The notes: generated by a model not told the origin, from the sequence alone. Positions 22,365 to 34,100 are shown, counted from the stretch's first letter. The stretch: 64,000 nt of DNA from Argyresthia goedartella (GCA_949825045.1 OX463818.1:30396906-30460905), one strand, 5' to 3'. Numbers and translations are program-made.

Positions 22365-23960
22365 AATTTTATTAACCATTAAAAATCTAATCTTAGTTTT
22401 TCTTATCAGCGAAGAAAAATCCTTCTTCAGTAAAAGACGTCTTGCAGCGTTTCAAGAGCTGATGCAGGAGTCCGTTGTGGCGAATTGAAGTCAGCCTGAT
22501 ACTTCAATGCCAGCCCGGCCTTCTCGTATCATTTGCGAGGATCCACGTCTTTGATATCCGCCACCTGGTAGAGTTTCAGGTCCAAGAAGAATCACCCTCC
22601 AGTTTAATGCTTCGCCGCACGACGCCGTCGGCAACCCGCTTCGAGTATGAAGACCTCAGCTCTGGTGTCTTGCAAGTCACTTCGTCCTCGCTTTCGGAAT
22701 CCAAAGCGCGCCAACTCTCTTCAGGCTTCTTAATAACGCTCTGCTGCACCTTGCGTTTGGCTGGAGGCTTCAGGTCCTTTTGCGATTTGCGTCTGTGAAA
22801 CAAAACAAAGGTTATTGACTGGACGTCACGTCATGATACCTAAATGTTGAAAGAAAAATATGGAAAGAGAGATTTTAGAAACCCTATTGAAACTAAACAC
22901 ATAATATGTTATGACTTGACCTTATTTTATTCATACTTGTGCTGTTCGGTTCGAACTAGGAATCTGGATTCATGAATTAGAAATCACAAAAAATAATCAC
23001 CTTTACAATCGTCATCAGATTCGGCGGCACGCTTTGATGCTGTCGGCTTAGCGGGAACCTTCCTTTTCTTTCTGAAAACATAAACATCACTGTAGCATAT
23101 TTCAATATTCTAAAATGTAATTTTTCAAAATCTATTGTTCAAAATAATAACTTAATTGCCTCACAATCTCCGATTCCTCGTCCGATTCGACTACACGCTT
23201 TGTTGGGTTTGCAGCAGCTTTCTTTTTGTTGCTGTTAACAATAAAAATATGTTTGCGTATGTATATAAGTACCAGGTGACGTAATATTATGAGGGCATAA
23301 TAAAGATATACATAAAGCAGGTATAATAATAATATTTACCACAAGAAAGCAGCCTCGTCGTCCGTTTCAAATGAGTTCTGCTTCTCATTTGTTGCAGCCT
23401 TCTTCATGTAGTACTCAGAGTCCGACCTAAAAAATAAAAAAACAATAAGTACCTACATAAAACTAAACTATAGCTTACCAACGCTCTTGCAGGATTAATT
23501 AGATAATTAGTTACAATATAAAAACGTGAGACATGAATAGACTAGTAAGATATCAAATAATTACATGGTAGATATATTCGATAAAATAACTAATATAACC
23601 CATTTGATCCGTCTACCGGCTAACACAATGTAGTACTCATTTTACGTACTACACTTGCATCCAAACAGGTTATAAAGCTTTTCGAATAGGCTATAACCAA
23701 TCATTTGGGCCGTCTTCCGGCTTATATCAGGTAGTTCTGCTTTAATGAACTACCCTAGTATCCAAACAAATAGTCATAAGCTTTATGCACCACCATATAT
23801 GCAAAACAAAAAAAAAACATACAATTAGTCAAGAACTTTGTCTATAAAATATTTAAAAAAAACTTACTAACATGATTGAGGTGGATATGAAGACGGGGCG
23901 CGGTGGACCTGGAGAGCGAGCACTAGCGTTGACGTCTGTAGCTTGGTGTTACTATCAATG
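22365..23960 (-). CDS. Possible multi-exon gene with basic/acidic modules inside the Polinton
   Basis: Minus-strand exon-like blocks with splice signals can be read. A leader ends GTAAGT near 23870. Block 2 (about 23344-23428) starts at a well-placed ATG (MKKAATNEKQNSFETDDEAA) with a GTAAAT donor. Block 3 (23165-23235) reads NKKKAAANPTKRVVESDEES. Block 4 (23000-23075) reads KKRKVPAKPTASKRAAESDD, where KKRKV resembles a nuclear localisation signal. Block 5 (22576-22792) reads RRKSQKDLKPPAKRK ... LDSESEDEV to a stop. A minus-strand AATAAA lies near 22367. The block 2 to 3 junction is in phase; junctions 3-4 and 4-5 need a non-standard donor or an indel, so the gene may be decayed. The blocks look like duplicated modules (KR(V/A)xESDxE). 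I do not recognise the protein. Confidence 0.4.
23595..23770 (+). repeat. Repeat cluster with CCGTCTTCCGGCT units
   Basis: Two units, TCCGTCTACCGGCTAACAC and GCCGTCTTCCGGCTTATA, are each followed by GTAGT(A/T)CT, a pair-forming copy of it, and TATCCAAAC or CATCCAAAC. They are related to the inverted cluster at 25125-25480. Confidence 0.6.
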
Positions 23961-23999
23961 GTACAAATCAATTGATAATTTCCCTTTCGATTTTGGCAG

Positions 24000-25124
24000 T
24001 TTTATTAGAAATAAATGATGAGCATACATGCATGCTGGTCGTACAGGGTGTAATAATGAAGTCATTGTTTGCCGATACCTTTTTAGTGGCGTGAAAAACA
24101 AGATTCATGACAAAGTTTTATTAGCTTTATCTATGCCTAACATTTTAATTTAAACTATGAATATATTTTCCTGGTTTGTATATTTTCATTCACTGCGGCG
24201 TAGTGAATAAATTTTCATAAGAACATGTAGCTCAAGAATTAACTGATAGGATAAGAACGAAAAATAACACATTACTTTCCCAATCATGCCTTCAGAAACC
24301 TTTTTCAGAATAAATACCTAACATAGTAACAACAACCTATGCTGTTAGCAAAATAATCGTGTTTAAAATAAACTCAAATAAAATTACAACATAATGCTAA
24401 ATTATACCCTGTTGAGCATTTTTGCGACTATGCAAAAAAATAATAGAGGTAAAATAAAATTAATTAATTGTGATGATAAACAATACCGCCCGCTGGTAAC
24501 GTGAGATCGGCATCAGTCGATTCCATTGTTTTAAGTAAGCAAATCACACTTTAGAGTTTTCAGATACACATGATTAAAATCGGCATTGGTAACTGTGGCG
24601 ATGCTATCATACCTACGTTCAACATCACATAAAATGTGTCATGTAAAAGCTACAATCATCGATGATATGTTACAAACGTACTTACCATAGATATTATACA
24701 ATTCAATGACTCGCTTTACCAAACGAAGTATATTTGTTACTTACAGCACAGATTAATAAACAGATTAATAAATAGTCTAATAAATAGTTGGTGCAGTTAA
24801 CGTCACTTAAACTTTAAAGTTTTGTCTTTGTATAGTCTCAATTCGATAAAATTTGCAACAGTTACGGAACATTTAGAAGTGGTAACCCTAAATTTTACTT
24901 GAAATAGTAGAATGATTTTATTTATGTGAAGTGAAGTTAGTGGACTCATCGTGTGTTGTTAATCCTGTAAATTATGATCACCTTATTTACAAAACTCCCT
25001 GAGGAACCAGGCTTTCAAGAAAGACAAAGCAGATCTGGTTGGGATATGTACAAAACAAACATATTTCTTGGATTAATACGCATTGTGGTCTCTGTGTTGC
25101 TGAAAACTATTGATGAAGTTGTTT
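24000..25124. other. Polinton right part, one tiny ORF
   Basis: The only frame I note is 24974-25126 (+), 50 codons, with a hydrophobic run (IFLGLIRIVVSVLLKTI) that could span a membrane. I cannot show that it is real. The rest is AT-rich and unrecognised. Confidence 0.25.
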
Positions 25125-25480
25125 AGATACTAGGGATGTTCATAAAGGAGAACTACCTGGTAAAAGCCGGAAGACGGACTAAACAAACATCTTAAGTTTC
25201 AGCTTCCTTTCAGTTGTTATTTAGTACCTATATATTTACCATTGTCAAATTGAAAGTGTGTTATTTGTGAGGCTGTGCAGAAAAATGGTAAGTTAGAAAT
25301 GGGAAATGGTGTTGAAAGCGTAAAATGAGTACTACATTGTATTAGCCGCAAGACGGACCAAATTAGTGATTATAGGTTTCCTGAAATGATATTGAAAACT
25401 AAAATTACTTGTCTGGATGCAAGTGTAGTACGTAAAATGAGTATTACATTGTATTAGCCTGTCGACAGACCTACCTATAG
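25125..25480 (-). repeat. Inverted copies of the CCGTCTTCCGGCT repeat cluster
   Basis: On the minus strand the units GGTCTGTCGACAGGCTAATA, GGTCCGTCTTGCGGCTAATA and GTCCGTCTTCCGGCTTTTAC are seen, each followed by GTAGTTCTC or GTAGTACTC-like sequence. The orientation is opposite to 23595-23770, about 1.4-1.9 kb away. Confidence 0.6.
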
Positions 25481-25665
25481 TAGTTTTTACATCCCATGTA
25501 CCAAATTTATTTATTTTTCGTTTTTGTAAATTCTGTGGCAGTTCTCGATCAACATCTGCCATCGAACTATTGCTGTAGCTAATGAAATTATTTAAGATAT
25601 TTCTGTTACCAATTCTCAATTGATGTTAAGAGACATTTGCAAACTAGCGATCCCGTAGACCAAAC

Positions 25666-25905
25666 TTAGGCTTTCCGTCGTGAAATTAATTTAAACTGTC
25701 AATAGATTTTTCGATCCATCTGTCGACTCTTTCCGTCGTGAAATGAATTTGGACTGTCAATAGGTTTTTCGATCCATCTGTCGAGCCCGTAGGCCTGAAC
25801 GATCGTGAAATGAATGGGAACTGTCAATAGGTTTTTCGATCCAACTGTCGAGCCGTATGCCCGAACAATCGTGAAGTGAATTTAAACTGTCAATATCTAC
25901 CTACT
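25666..25905 (-). repeat. Polinton right terminal inverted repeat
   Basis: Inverted copy of 8864-9103, ending CTACCTACT before the duplicated GGCACG. The same tandem units are present with scattered substitutions. Confidence 0.85.
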
Positions 25906-25964
25906 GGCACGCATGTAGAAAGAAACTAATAAGCCACTAGAATGCCGGAAACGCAGAACGCCAA

Positions 25965-26056
25965 CCTTATCATGAAAAGTTTTACGACGACCTACCACCG
26001 AGAATCGATAGATACCCGGACCTACAGCTTAACGTGTCATCCGAAGCATGGTACAG
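25965..26056 (+). repeat. Fragment of the GACCTACAGCTTAACGTG repeat
   Basis: ACCCGGACCTACAGCTTAAC and GTCATCCGAAGCA match part of 50500-50580. Confidence 0.5.
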
Positions 26057-26606
26057 GTAGAGGCACAGCATAAATAAATACTCCATCGGGTACAGGAAAA
26101 AATAAAAGTCGACCATCTCATAGGTTTAAATCAGCACGGAGCCTCCGGGGACTCAGTGAGGAAAATCGGGAAATCGTCACAACGAGATTTTCTCACTCTG
26201 AAGCATGAAAAATAGTCGAAAGTTTGACACTACGCGACATTCAATATCCGCCTCTAGTTCTCAAAAATAGGGTGAGTTTCGCAAAGGCAGTTTTTCGGGC
26301 ATTTTACTGAAAGTCAAGCGTGAAATTTATTCGGCGGCGCAAATTGAGACCCAAATAAAGTGCACGAATGACACGAATACAGTATTTGACTGGGTGCCCA
26401 AATATTAAAAAAGGCTCTCCACCGATGTATAGAGATTAACAGAGCAATATAACTTCATAACTTATAACGTTTCAATAAATAACAAGAACATAAATTCAAA
26501 TGAGGTGCTGATATTATGATATTTTATTGTGATATTATATGATGATTTTGTGACAACTTCGGGAGATTACTGTATCGATAAAAAAATATTAAAATATAAA
26601 TAAAAT
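26057..26606. other. Intergenic, nothing recognised
   Basis: No convincing frame, exon or repeat copy. Confidence 0.5.
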
Positions 26607-26926
26607 ATCTACACACTTATCATAAACCCTCTTAATTGCGACCAAAAACCGCACGTTACGACCAGCATAATGTTACTACTTGGTAAAAACTAATTTCTTA
26701 TCTTAATATTGATACATTGTGACCATAGTGTATCAATTTTCGACAAATTATGACATTCAAATTTCGAACGCCGACGCCCGCCTGCGTGTCGTCCCTTGTT
26801 TTTCTGTGAACTTGGTATTACTGAACAAGCTAAACAAACAAGTGCAGAGCAATTATCAATGCCACAATGCCGGTCAAACATGCGGTTCCTGAACACATCA
26901 AAGAGAGCTTATGATATGTGTGTAGA
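26607..26926. mobile_element. MITE with CTACACACATATCATAA-type inverted ends
   Basis: The left end, ATCTACACACTTATCATAA, matches the complement of the right end, GCTTATGATATGTGTGTAGAT. The interior (CGAACGCCGACGCCCGCC, CCGGTCAAACATGCGG) is shared with both arms of the foldback structure at 44664-45405. The element is about 320 bases and non-coding. Confidence 0.65.
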
Positions 26927-27069
26927 TAAACTAGTTTATGTAACTGTACATAATTAGGCATTTAAACTCTTGAGTGATATTATTATGAAAATCGCCTTCG
27001 ACTCGTTTCATAAATCCAGTAGCAGTCACATAAACTACTATAGTAATCTGGTATATCAGTATTTTATTT

Positions 27070-27285
27070 TCCGTATTTATATTATATGTATTTTAGTATA
27101 GATTTTGTATTAGATATTGTACACTGCCAACCCTTTCATAATACATTTGCCTTTCATGCCTTGGTTTTCTGGGAGAAATCTCTTTTTAGAGATAACTCGC
27201 CTTTTATGTTTTCTCCTAATGTAAACTTTTAAATTTAACATGTGTGTGTGCAATAAAAAATAAGAATTATGAATATATATTTTTC
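27070..27285 (+). repeat. Non-LTR retrotransposon 3' tail
   Basis: GGGAGAAATCTCTTTTTAGA, ACTCGCCTTTTATG and a final CAATAAAAAATAAGAATTATG repeat the block order of 6480-6745. No coding part. Confidence 0.45.
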
Positions 27286-27924
27286 GTTGTTTAATATTTC
27301 GTTGTTAATAGTTGTTCGGGATATTTTCCGTTCACATTTTTCCCCGATTGGCAAATTCCACATGTACCATAATTTAATTTTCGTTGGTTTTACCATTCGC
27401 GTTTTTTCTTAAACCTAGTTTACACTTTTCATATACTTTTCACTTTGCTTTATCTCGTGATAGCTATTTATTCTAGTAGATAACATTGTTGTTTGCTATG
27501 TGACGTAATATTAATGAAAAATGTTGGTAAGTGTACAGTGAATCATGCTACTTGTGTTATTGCTTGACTAGACGCAACAAGTGGTTAGGTTCGCTAGACT
27601 TCTTTTAGGATTAGATAATATGTTGTGTGTGTTTTTATAATAAATTATGTATCTCTAGTTGTAAGGTAAGTATGTATATGTATGTATGGTAGATATGGGT
27701 TTTTGTTAACCTGAAATCAAGATTATTATTTTTATTATTATTATTTCCGAACGTGGATTCTAACCCAGAACTTAAAGACTGCGCAATGCTCATGTGATAA
27801 GCCGCGGAATCTACGATCATATTTGAGTGATGCTTGGGTTTGTTATATCACAAGGATAGTTATATTGTAATAACATGTCTCTTTAATGGGGAGCCCATTT
27901 AATTTATGACATAGCATGGAGTTC
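27286..27924. other. Intergenic, nothing recognised
   Basis: AT-rich, with a short (TTA)n run near 27730. No gene signal. Confidence 0.45.
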
Positions 27925-27998
27925 ATTAGTTCAGTATAATTTATTGTACAAAACATTGAATACAAAACAAATATTAAGTAAAGAACATGAACAAAGGC

Positions 27999-28739
27999 TG
28001 TTATATCCTTCGACTGTCAGGGTTCGACGAGGACAAGATAATAAAGACTTCGTAGAATTTTAAGGAGTTTTATTTCCCTACAAACTATCTAGTCTATAAC
28101 ACGTTTTCGTTAGAAGGAAAAAGTCTACTGGGGACGCGACTTGAGGTACGAAGGTAAGTTACGATCGCGAGTATAGGGAGCGACTGCTACTCAGAGTGGT
28201 TGGTGCTTCTCTCTGACGAAAGGGCCTGTGCGTACAGTTTATATAAGCAACAGATAACGATGTTTTTCGGGGGAGAACAATGGGATCTTTCAGGACGTAG
28301 TTTAGGCTACGTGATAGGGGACATCAAAGCAGAATTTGGGTATCATGTTCATGACCCGAGATTTCCTTATTGGTCTTGTACAAAGAGACTTCTATTCTAC
28401 ATTGTAGTAATCAGTATTCTAACTCTTATCAAATTCAAATATTAATTGGTCGGTGCGGCTTTATAAAAGGAGTGATAATAGCATACTATGTTGCTAACAA
28501 AGGGTCTTTGAGAGCTTGAATGAGCGCGTGATATTCTACATTGTAGTAATCAGTATTCTAACTCTTATCAAATTCAAATATTAATTGATCGGTGCGGCTT
28601 TATAAAAGGAGTGACAATAGCATACTATGTTGCTAACAAAGGGTCTTTGAGAGCTTGAATGAGCGCGTGATAAGAACACGGCACGTGTAAGTGCGTAAGT
28701 ATTAGAATTGAGACATAATGTTAGGGCTGGTATATAACA
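27999..28739 (-). repeat. 3' LTR (left) of the errantivirus-like element
   Basis: It contains two tandem 139-base copies, 28394-28532 and 28533-28671, also present in the other LTR. An 81-codon frame inside it is simply LTR sequence present in both copies. Confidence 0.9.
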
Positions 28740-29349
28740 CCTCCCAGGCGAGAACTAAACAATAGCTAAAAGGGTTTGTTTAGTCAATTCCTTTTCCTTC
28801 TTTACAAAAGTATAAATCTTAAATAAAAATTTAAAGTAGAGTAAATTAAACAGTAAACAGTAACAGTATTATCAAACAGTATTAAAGTAAATGGTAGATG
28901 AACTAGTCTAAAAGATTACACAAGAAAAATAGTTGATTATACAAAGTTATACAATTATAGCTTATAATTATAAGTTAAGTTTTTTTACTAATATTTACCC
29001 TAAAATTGGGGTAGTGAAAAACAATAATATTAAATCCTTTAATTGATTACAATCTTAGTCTAAAATCTCTAAGGGTGAGTAAAAGAATCTCATTTTCAAT
29101 ATTATATTTTCTTATTCTAGTCATAATCTAGTCAATTTATTCTAGTGTAAATGAGGTGAGATTAAAATCTAAGTGAAGTTATTACATAAATTAACCTTAT
29201 ACACAATGAATTTAATGTCTCGGTTTAGTTAATTAGTCATGTTATACGTATATTTGGCCTTTGATTCCATACTAGGAGTTCTTTTAACTATTAATGGTGA
29301 AGGTTTTGGAGTATCTTCGTCATCTGATATTAAATCTGAACGGTTAACT

Positions 29350-31104
29350 CTATGGAATTCTACCGCTCGCTGGTTCAACGGTACGGTTGTTAGTTCTCCT
29401 AGTGTTGCATTGATTAAATATTTGGACACAACAACATCCTCTTCCATCTCCGGGATTATGTGAGGATCGTAATAAATTAAAGAGTTGGAAAATCTTGCAG
29501 AACCTCCATAAAAGGTAAAACAATACAAAGGTGCATATCGTGTAAAGTAAGTATGGTATATGAACTCCAGATTTGAAATTGAATTTAGAGTTTTGCTCTT
29601 GTTGAGTAGTAATTTGTTCTTCTATTGAATGCAACTTTACAGAAGCTAGATTTAGATCATCCAGTTGGATGTTACCTATATTGTTTGGGGTAAAAAGGTG
29701 TTGAGTCTTATTTAATTTTAGATCATTACAACATTCGTCCAGTACTAAGTCAATGTTAATATCTGGCGAAGTATAATTGGTGATGATGTCACCTGTAGCC
29801 ATTAATTGAATAAGATTTGCATATGCTTTGCAATCTTTATCTAAGCTCAGTATTCCAGTATTAGTTAAGCTAAAATCTGTTATTTGTTTCGGTGGGCAAT
29901 CTACGGTTAATTTCGTAGGATTGGAATAGATATAAATCCATCTATTATTTGTTAGGTTTTGCCAAATTTCAACTTCTCCATACATAAATTTGGTAATACA
30001 TTCTTTTGGGAGAGAATCTAAGATTTTAGTTAAAAATTGAGATTCGCAAGAAGGGTTAGAGTGAGAAGAATATTCATTTATTCCATCACATATAAAATGT
30101 TCTGGGGAAAGCTTTTTACATTGTTCTAGATAGTTAAATTGGGCATAAGATTGTCTGTTGGTGGTAATAGCCAAATATCTTTTAGAAGGTTGTACTAGGG
30201 CGAAAGTTAAATCCTTGAATTTATGAGGAACAGGTAATGGATAAACATGGTATAATTCAAATTCCTGTGGTGTTACTAGAGGTATATTGAGGATGATGAT
30301 TAATTTAAAATTTACATAGAACACATTAAGAGGGGATATATCGATTAAAAGGTGAATATCTTCTACCGTAAGGGTTAAAGGAAATTGTTTTCCTGTTTTC
30401 AGTGATTTTAGATTAGTGGTCAATTCAGTATAAATCTGAGTAGGGGAAATTATTTTGGGATGCAGAACATTTTGTTTTGCAAATAGTATAGCTTCTACAA
30501 TCGTATTTACTTCTGTTGTTAAGTCCTCTATCATTCCGTCAATAACGCCAAAATGCGTATTCATGATCGATCTAATATCAGTTATGGACAGGTTAGTATT
30601 CAGGTCGTTAACGAATTTTTTCATAGTTAAAAAGTTCTGATTTAAAGCTTTCTCGTTTGAATTGAGTTTGGATATGGTATTATTAAAATTTGTTATGGCG
30701 GATTGAGTCACTTGTACTTGACTTTTCATAATTCTGTACAATTCTTTGTCATCTTCTACTACCTTGTTAATGACATTGTCATAGTAAACTGCATCGTCTG
30801 AATCCATCGTTCCGAAGACTGTTTTAAGAACGGTTCCTATTCCATCAAACCATCCACGTCGGCTTCTACGATGTGTCCCAGTTAGATGGGCTAACGATTC
30901 AAATGACTCTGTTACCTTCAGTAGGTTTTTCTGACTGGTTTTCAATTTACGAGTGCAGATTTTAAAGCTTCCGCTATACTCTTCTAAGTCATTACAATGT
31001 ACTTTAGTATATTTACATTGTGTTTGTAAGAATCCAATGGACTTGGGTATATTGTCAATGCTCTTGAACGTTACTAATTTCCAATCGTCTACATGAGTCT
31101 TCAT
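29350..31104 (-). CDS. env: Env, baculovirus-F-like fusion protein
   Basis: 584 codons are open from the first ATG. A furin-type site, RRSRR, at residues 79-83 is followed by a glycine-rich hydrophobic fusion-peptide-like segment (about 84-100). A long heptad-rich region comes next, then many N-x-S/T sites, a transmembrane segment at about 516-533 and a tail of about 50 residues with a cysteine cluster. This is the layout of the F-type envelope proteins of baculoviruses and insect errantiviruses, which fuse membranes. The frame stays open upstream of the ATG to a CAG acceptor-like site at 31187-31189, which adds a hydrophobic LLLALA stretch; family members are made from spliced RNA, so the true N-terminus is probably there, overlapping the end of pol. 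No stop or frameshift is seen. Confidence 0.8.
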   Translation of the reverse strand: MKTHVDDWKLVTFKSIDNIPKSIGFLQTQCKYTKVHCNDLEEYSGSFKICTRKLKTSQKNLLKVTESFESLAHLTGTHRRSRRGWFDGIGTVLKTVFGTMDSDDAVYYDNVINKVVEDDKELYRIMKSQVQVTQSAITNFNNTISKLNSNEKALNQNFLTMKKFVNDLNTNLSITDIRSIMNTHFGVIDGMIEDLTTEVNTIVEAILFAKQNVLHPKIISPTQIYTELTTNLKSLKTGKQFPLTLTVEDIHLLIDISPLNVFYVNFKLIIILNIPLVTPQEFELYHVYPLPVPHKFKDLTFALVQPSKRYLAITTNRQSYAQFNYLEQCKKLSPEHFICDGINEYSSHSNPSCESQFLTKILDSLPKECITKFMYGEVEIWQNLTNNRWIYIYSNPTKLTVDCPPKQITDFSLTNTGILSLDKDCKAYANLIQLMATGDIITNYTSPDINIDLVLDECCNDLKLNKTQHLFTPNNIGNIQLDDLNLASVKLHSIEEQITTQQEQNSKFNFKSGVHIPYLLYTICTFVLFYLLWRFCKIFQLFNLLRSSHNPGDGRGCCCVQIFNQCNTRRTNNRTVEPASGRIP

Positions 31105-31151
31105 TGCTCCGATTCTGTCGAAGTATAGTCCGGGGCTTTTGTTTATAGGTT

Positions 31152-34100
31152 TTATTTCAACCGATTTCGCGAGCGCAAGGAGTAACCTGAAATCACACGT
31201 TTTTCTTTAGGTTTTGATGTCGGTTTCATTCTATTAAAATGGACTTTAGTAAATTTTCCGTTCTGTCCTCTGATGGTAGCATTGTTTATATTCTTATTGA
31301 TCGAAATTATTTCATATGGGCCTTTGCAAACGGATTTAAGTTTATTTGTTGATATTGAGGATAGTAAAACATAATCTCCTATTTTATAATTAGGTACTTT
31401 TATTTTGGTATCATATCTGAGTTTTGATTTTTCTTTGTTACCTATCAAATTTTCTCGAGCAATTTTCTGAATTTTATTTAATTTGTATTTAAGGTTGTTG
31501 ACATAAGTATCATAATCGTTTTCGTTTTCCTTTTCAACAACTGAAGTTGGTAATGTGGGTTTTTGTCCAAATACTAATTCATGAGGGGTGAAGTTACTAC
31601 TTGAATGTGTGCTGGTGTTATAGCAGAACATAGCTAAGGGTACGTATTTGTCCCAATCGTTCTGATCTTCGCTAACATACTGTTTAAGGTAGTCTTTAAG
31701 AGTTGCATGACTCCTTTCTAAAGCACCATTAGTTTGTGGATGATATGCTGTTGAATTTAATTGTTTGATCTTAAAGGCTCTTGCTAATTCTTTCATTGTT
31801 TTTGACATGAATTCAGAACCTTGGTCTGTAAGAATGGATTTTGGTAATCCGAAGTATGAGATAAACAATGTTAATTTTTCTGCGACCGTTTCAGCATCAT
31901 GGTTCTGTATGCAGAAGGCTTGAGAGAATTTAGTTAAGTCATCTTGGATGGTAAGTATGAACCTATTTCCGTCTTCAGTGACAGGTAAGGGTCCTACTAT
32001 ATCCATTGCTACTCTTTCAAATGCAGCTACAGAAGTCGTCGTAATAATCATAGGGGATTTATTTTTCTTCCGAACAGTTTTGTTCAATTGACATGATTTA
32101 CAGTTATTTACAAAATCGATTATGTCCTTCTTCATATTGGGCCAGGTGTGTTTAGATTTGATTCTAAGGTACATCTTAACAATGCCGTTATGTCCAGAAG
32201 CAGTACCATTATGGTTTTCTTTAAGTATGGTAGGGATAAGCGAGATATCTGGTGTGGTAATTTTGTTATGGCATAGTCTGATCTTAATTTTCAAGTTTCT
32301 GAATAAGAAGAAAATTATTTGTCTTACTTTGTCAATGTGGAAAGAGCTATAAGCATCTTTAAAGTTTGGTAAAAAGATTGATTTGACTTTATTTTTTATC
32401 AATTCGTTTCGTAAGTTTCTTAATGTCAAGAATAATTCTTTCAAAGAAATCTTATCATAATGGTTTTGTTTAGCAATACAATGATATATTGTTTGATTCT
32501 CCGTTTCGGATACTAATATTTGGTAAAGTTCCTTTTTCGATGACATCAACTGGTCAATATTTGGGCTTAAATTAAATGCTTCGATTGCATATAAATTTTC
32601 TTCGTCCAATGTAATATTTGTTAAGTAAGCAATATGATCGTGTTTTTTATTAAATAATAATTCATCTATCTCGAGGAAGTCTTCAATAACAAATTCTTGC
32701 TGAGAATCTAGGAATGTTTGTAAGTCGTTATAGGTTTCCATATTCGATGTTTCAAGTGAAGTGATAGTATTAATTGCTATACGCGATAGACAATCAACAT
32801 TTGAATTTATTTTCCCGGCTTTGTGGATTATTTCATACTCATATTCTTCGAGTTGAAGTCTCCAGCGAATTAATTTACTTCCTGGGTCTTTAACGTTGAA
32901 CAACCAGGTAAGTGGTCTATGATCAGTAACAATCTTAAATTTTCTTCCGTATAAGTATGGGCGGAAATGCTGTACAGCCCATTTAATGGCTAGTAGTTCC
33001 TTTTCCGTCGTGTTATAGTTTCCTTCGGCACTATTTAAAGTTCTAGAAGCATAAGCTATTGGCAGGTCCTTTCCTATCTCTCCTTGACTAAGTATTGCTC
33101 CAATGGCAAAATTGCTTGCGTCCGTGGTTAATACAAATTCTTTTGAAAAGTCTGGATATTTAAGTATCTGTGGTGAGATTAGCAATTTTCTAAGGGTATC
33201 AAATGATTCTTGTTGCTCATTTGTCCAAATAAAAGCGTTATCCTTTTTTAATAGCCTTGTTAGGGGTTTAGTAAGTTTAGAGAAGTTCTCTATGAATCTA
33301 CGGTAGTATCCAACTAAACCTAGAAATGATTTTATATCCTTTTGTTTCTTAGGTACTGGAAATTGCTCTATTGTTTTTGTTTTTTCTGGATCTGGCAATA
33401 CGCCTTCGTTAGTGATAACGTGACCTAAATAGGCTACTTCTTTTCGCATGAACTCGCACTTGTCAGGTTGCAGTTTAAGATTGTTTTCTTGCAATCTTTT
33501 GAAAACTGATTCAAGCTTGAGGGTGTGATCCTCAACGGAATTCGCGTAGATTACTATGTCATCTAGATAAACAAAGCAGTATAATCCGTGTATTCCACTT
33601 AGAACTGTGTTCATAAGTCTTTGGAATGTTGCTGGTGCATTCTTTAATCCAAAAGGCATCCTTACGTATTCGTAAAGGCCTTGTGGGGTTGAAAATGCAG
33701 TTTTAGGGATATCTTCTTGATCTAATTTAATTTGATGGAACCCATTCGCTAAATCGAGGGTTGTAAAATATTTAGAGTGTCCTAACTGATCTAGTATATC
33801 AGTGATGTTAGGGAGGGGATATGCGTCACCTACAGTTACGTCATTCAGTTTTCTGTAGTCAATTACTATTCGCCATTTTACTTTTCCGGATGCATCCTTC
33901 TTTTTGGGGACTACCCAAAGGGGTGAAGACCATGGACTAGTTGAAGGTCTTATTATGCCTTGTTGCAACATTTTACTTATTTGAGTATTAACCTCTTGTT
34001 TATGTACTTCGGGGTACCTATAAGTTTTAGTTTGAATGGGAGCATTCGATTCTGTTATAATTTGATGGCACAAAACATTAGTGCTCGTTAATTTATCTCC

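Larger units (their letters stand above)
8864..25905. mobile_element. Decayed Polinton/Maverick element
   Basis: Both ends carry the same 240-base terminal inverted repeat, starting AGTAGGTAGATATTGACAG on the left and ending with its complement on the right. A perfect 6-bp duplication, GGCACG, flanks it (8858-8863 and 25906-25911). AG/CT termini, 6-bp duplications and long inverted repeats are the known Polinton signature. Inside are remnants of a packaging ATPase, a DUF8207-like protein, a small YVDKK protein, an rve integrase and protein-primed PolB. Without the BEL insertion (16858-22249 plus one 5-bp duplication) the element is about 11.6 kb, shorter than the usual 15-20 kb. I find no capsid or cysteine-protease gene. 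Every viral-type gene is broken, so the element is dead. Confidence 0.85.

Noticed and set aside
28200..28445. 81-codon ORF also found at 36638-36883
   Set aside because: It lies wholly inside both LTRs of the errantivirus-like element, so it is duplicated LTR sequence rather than a gene.
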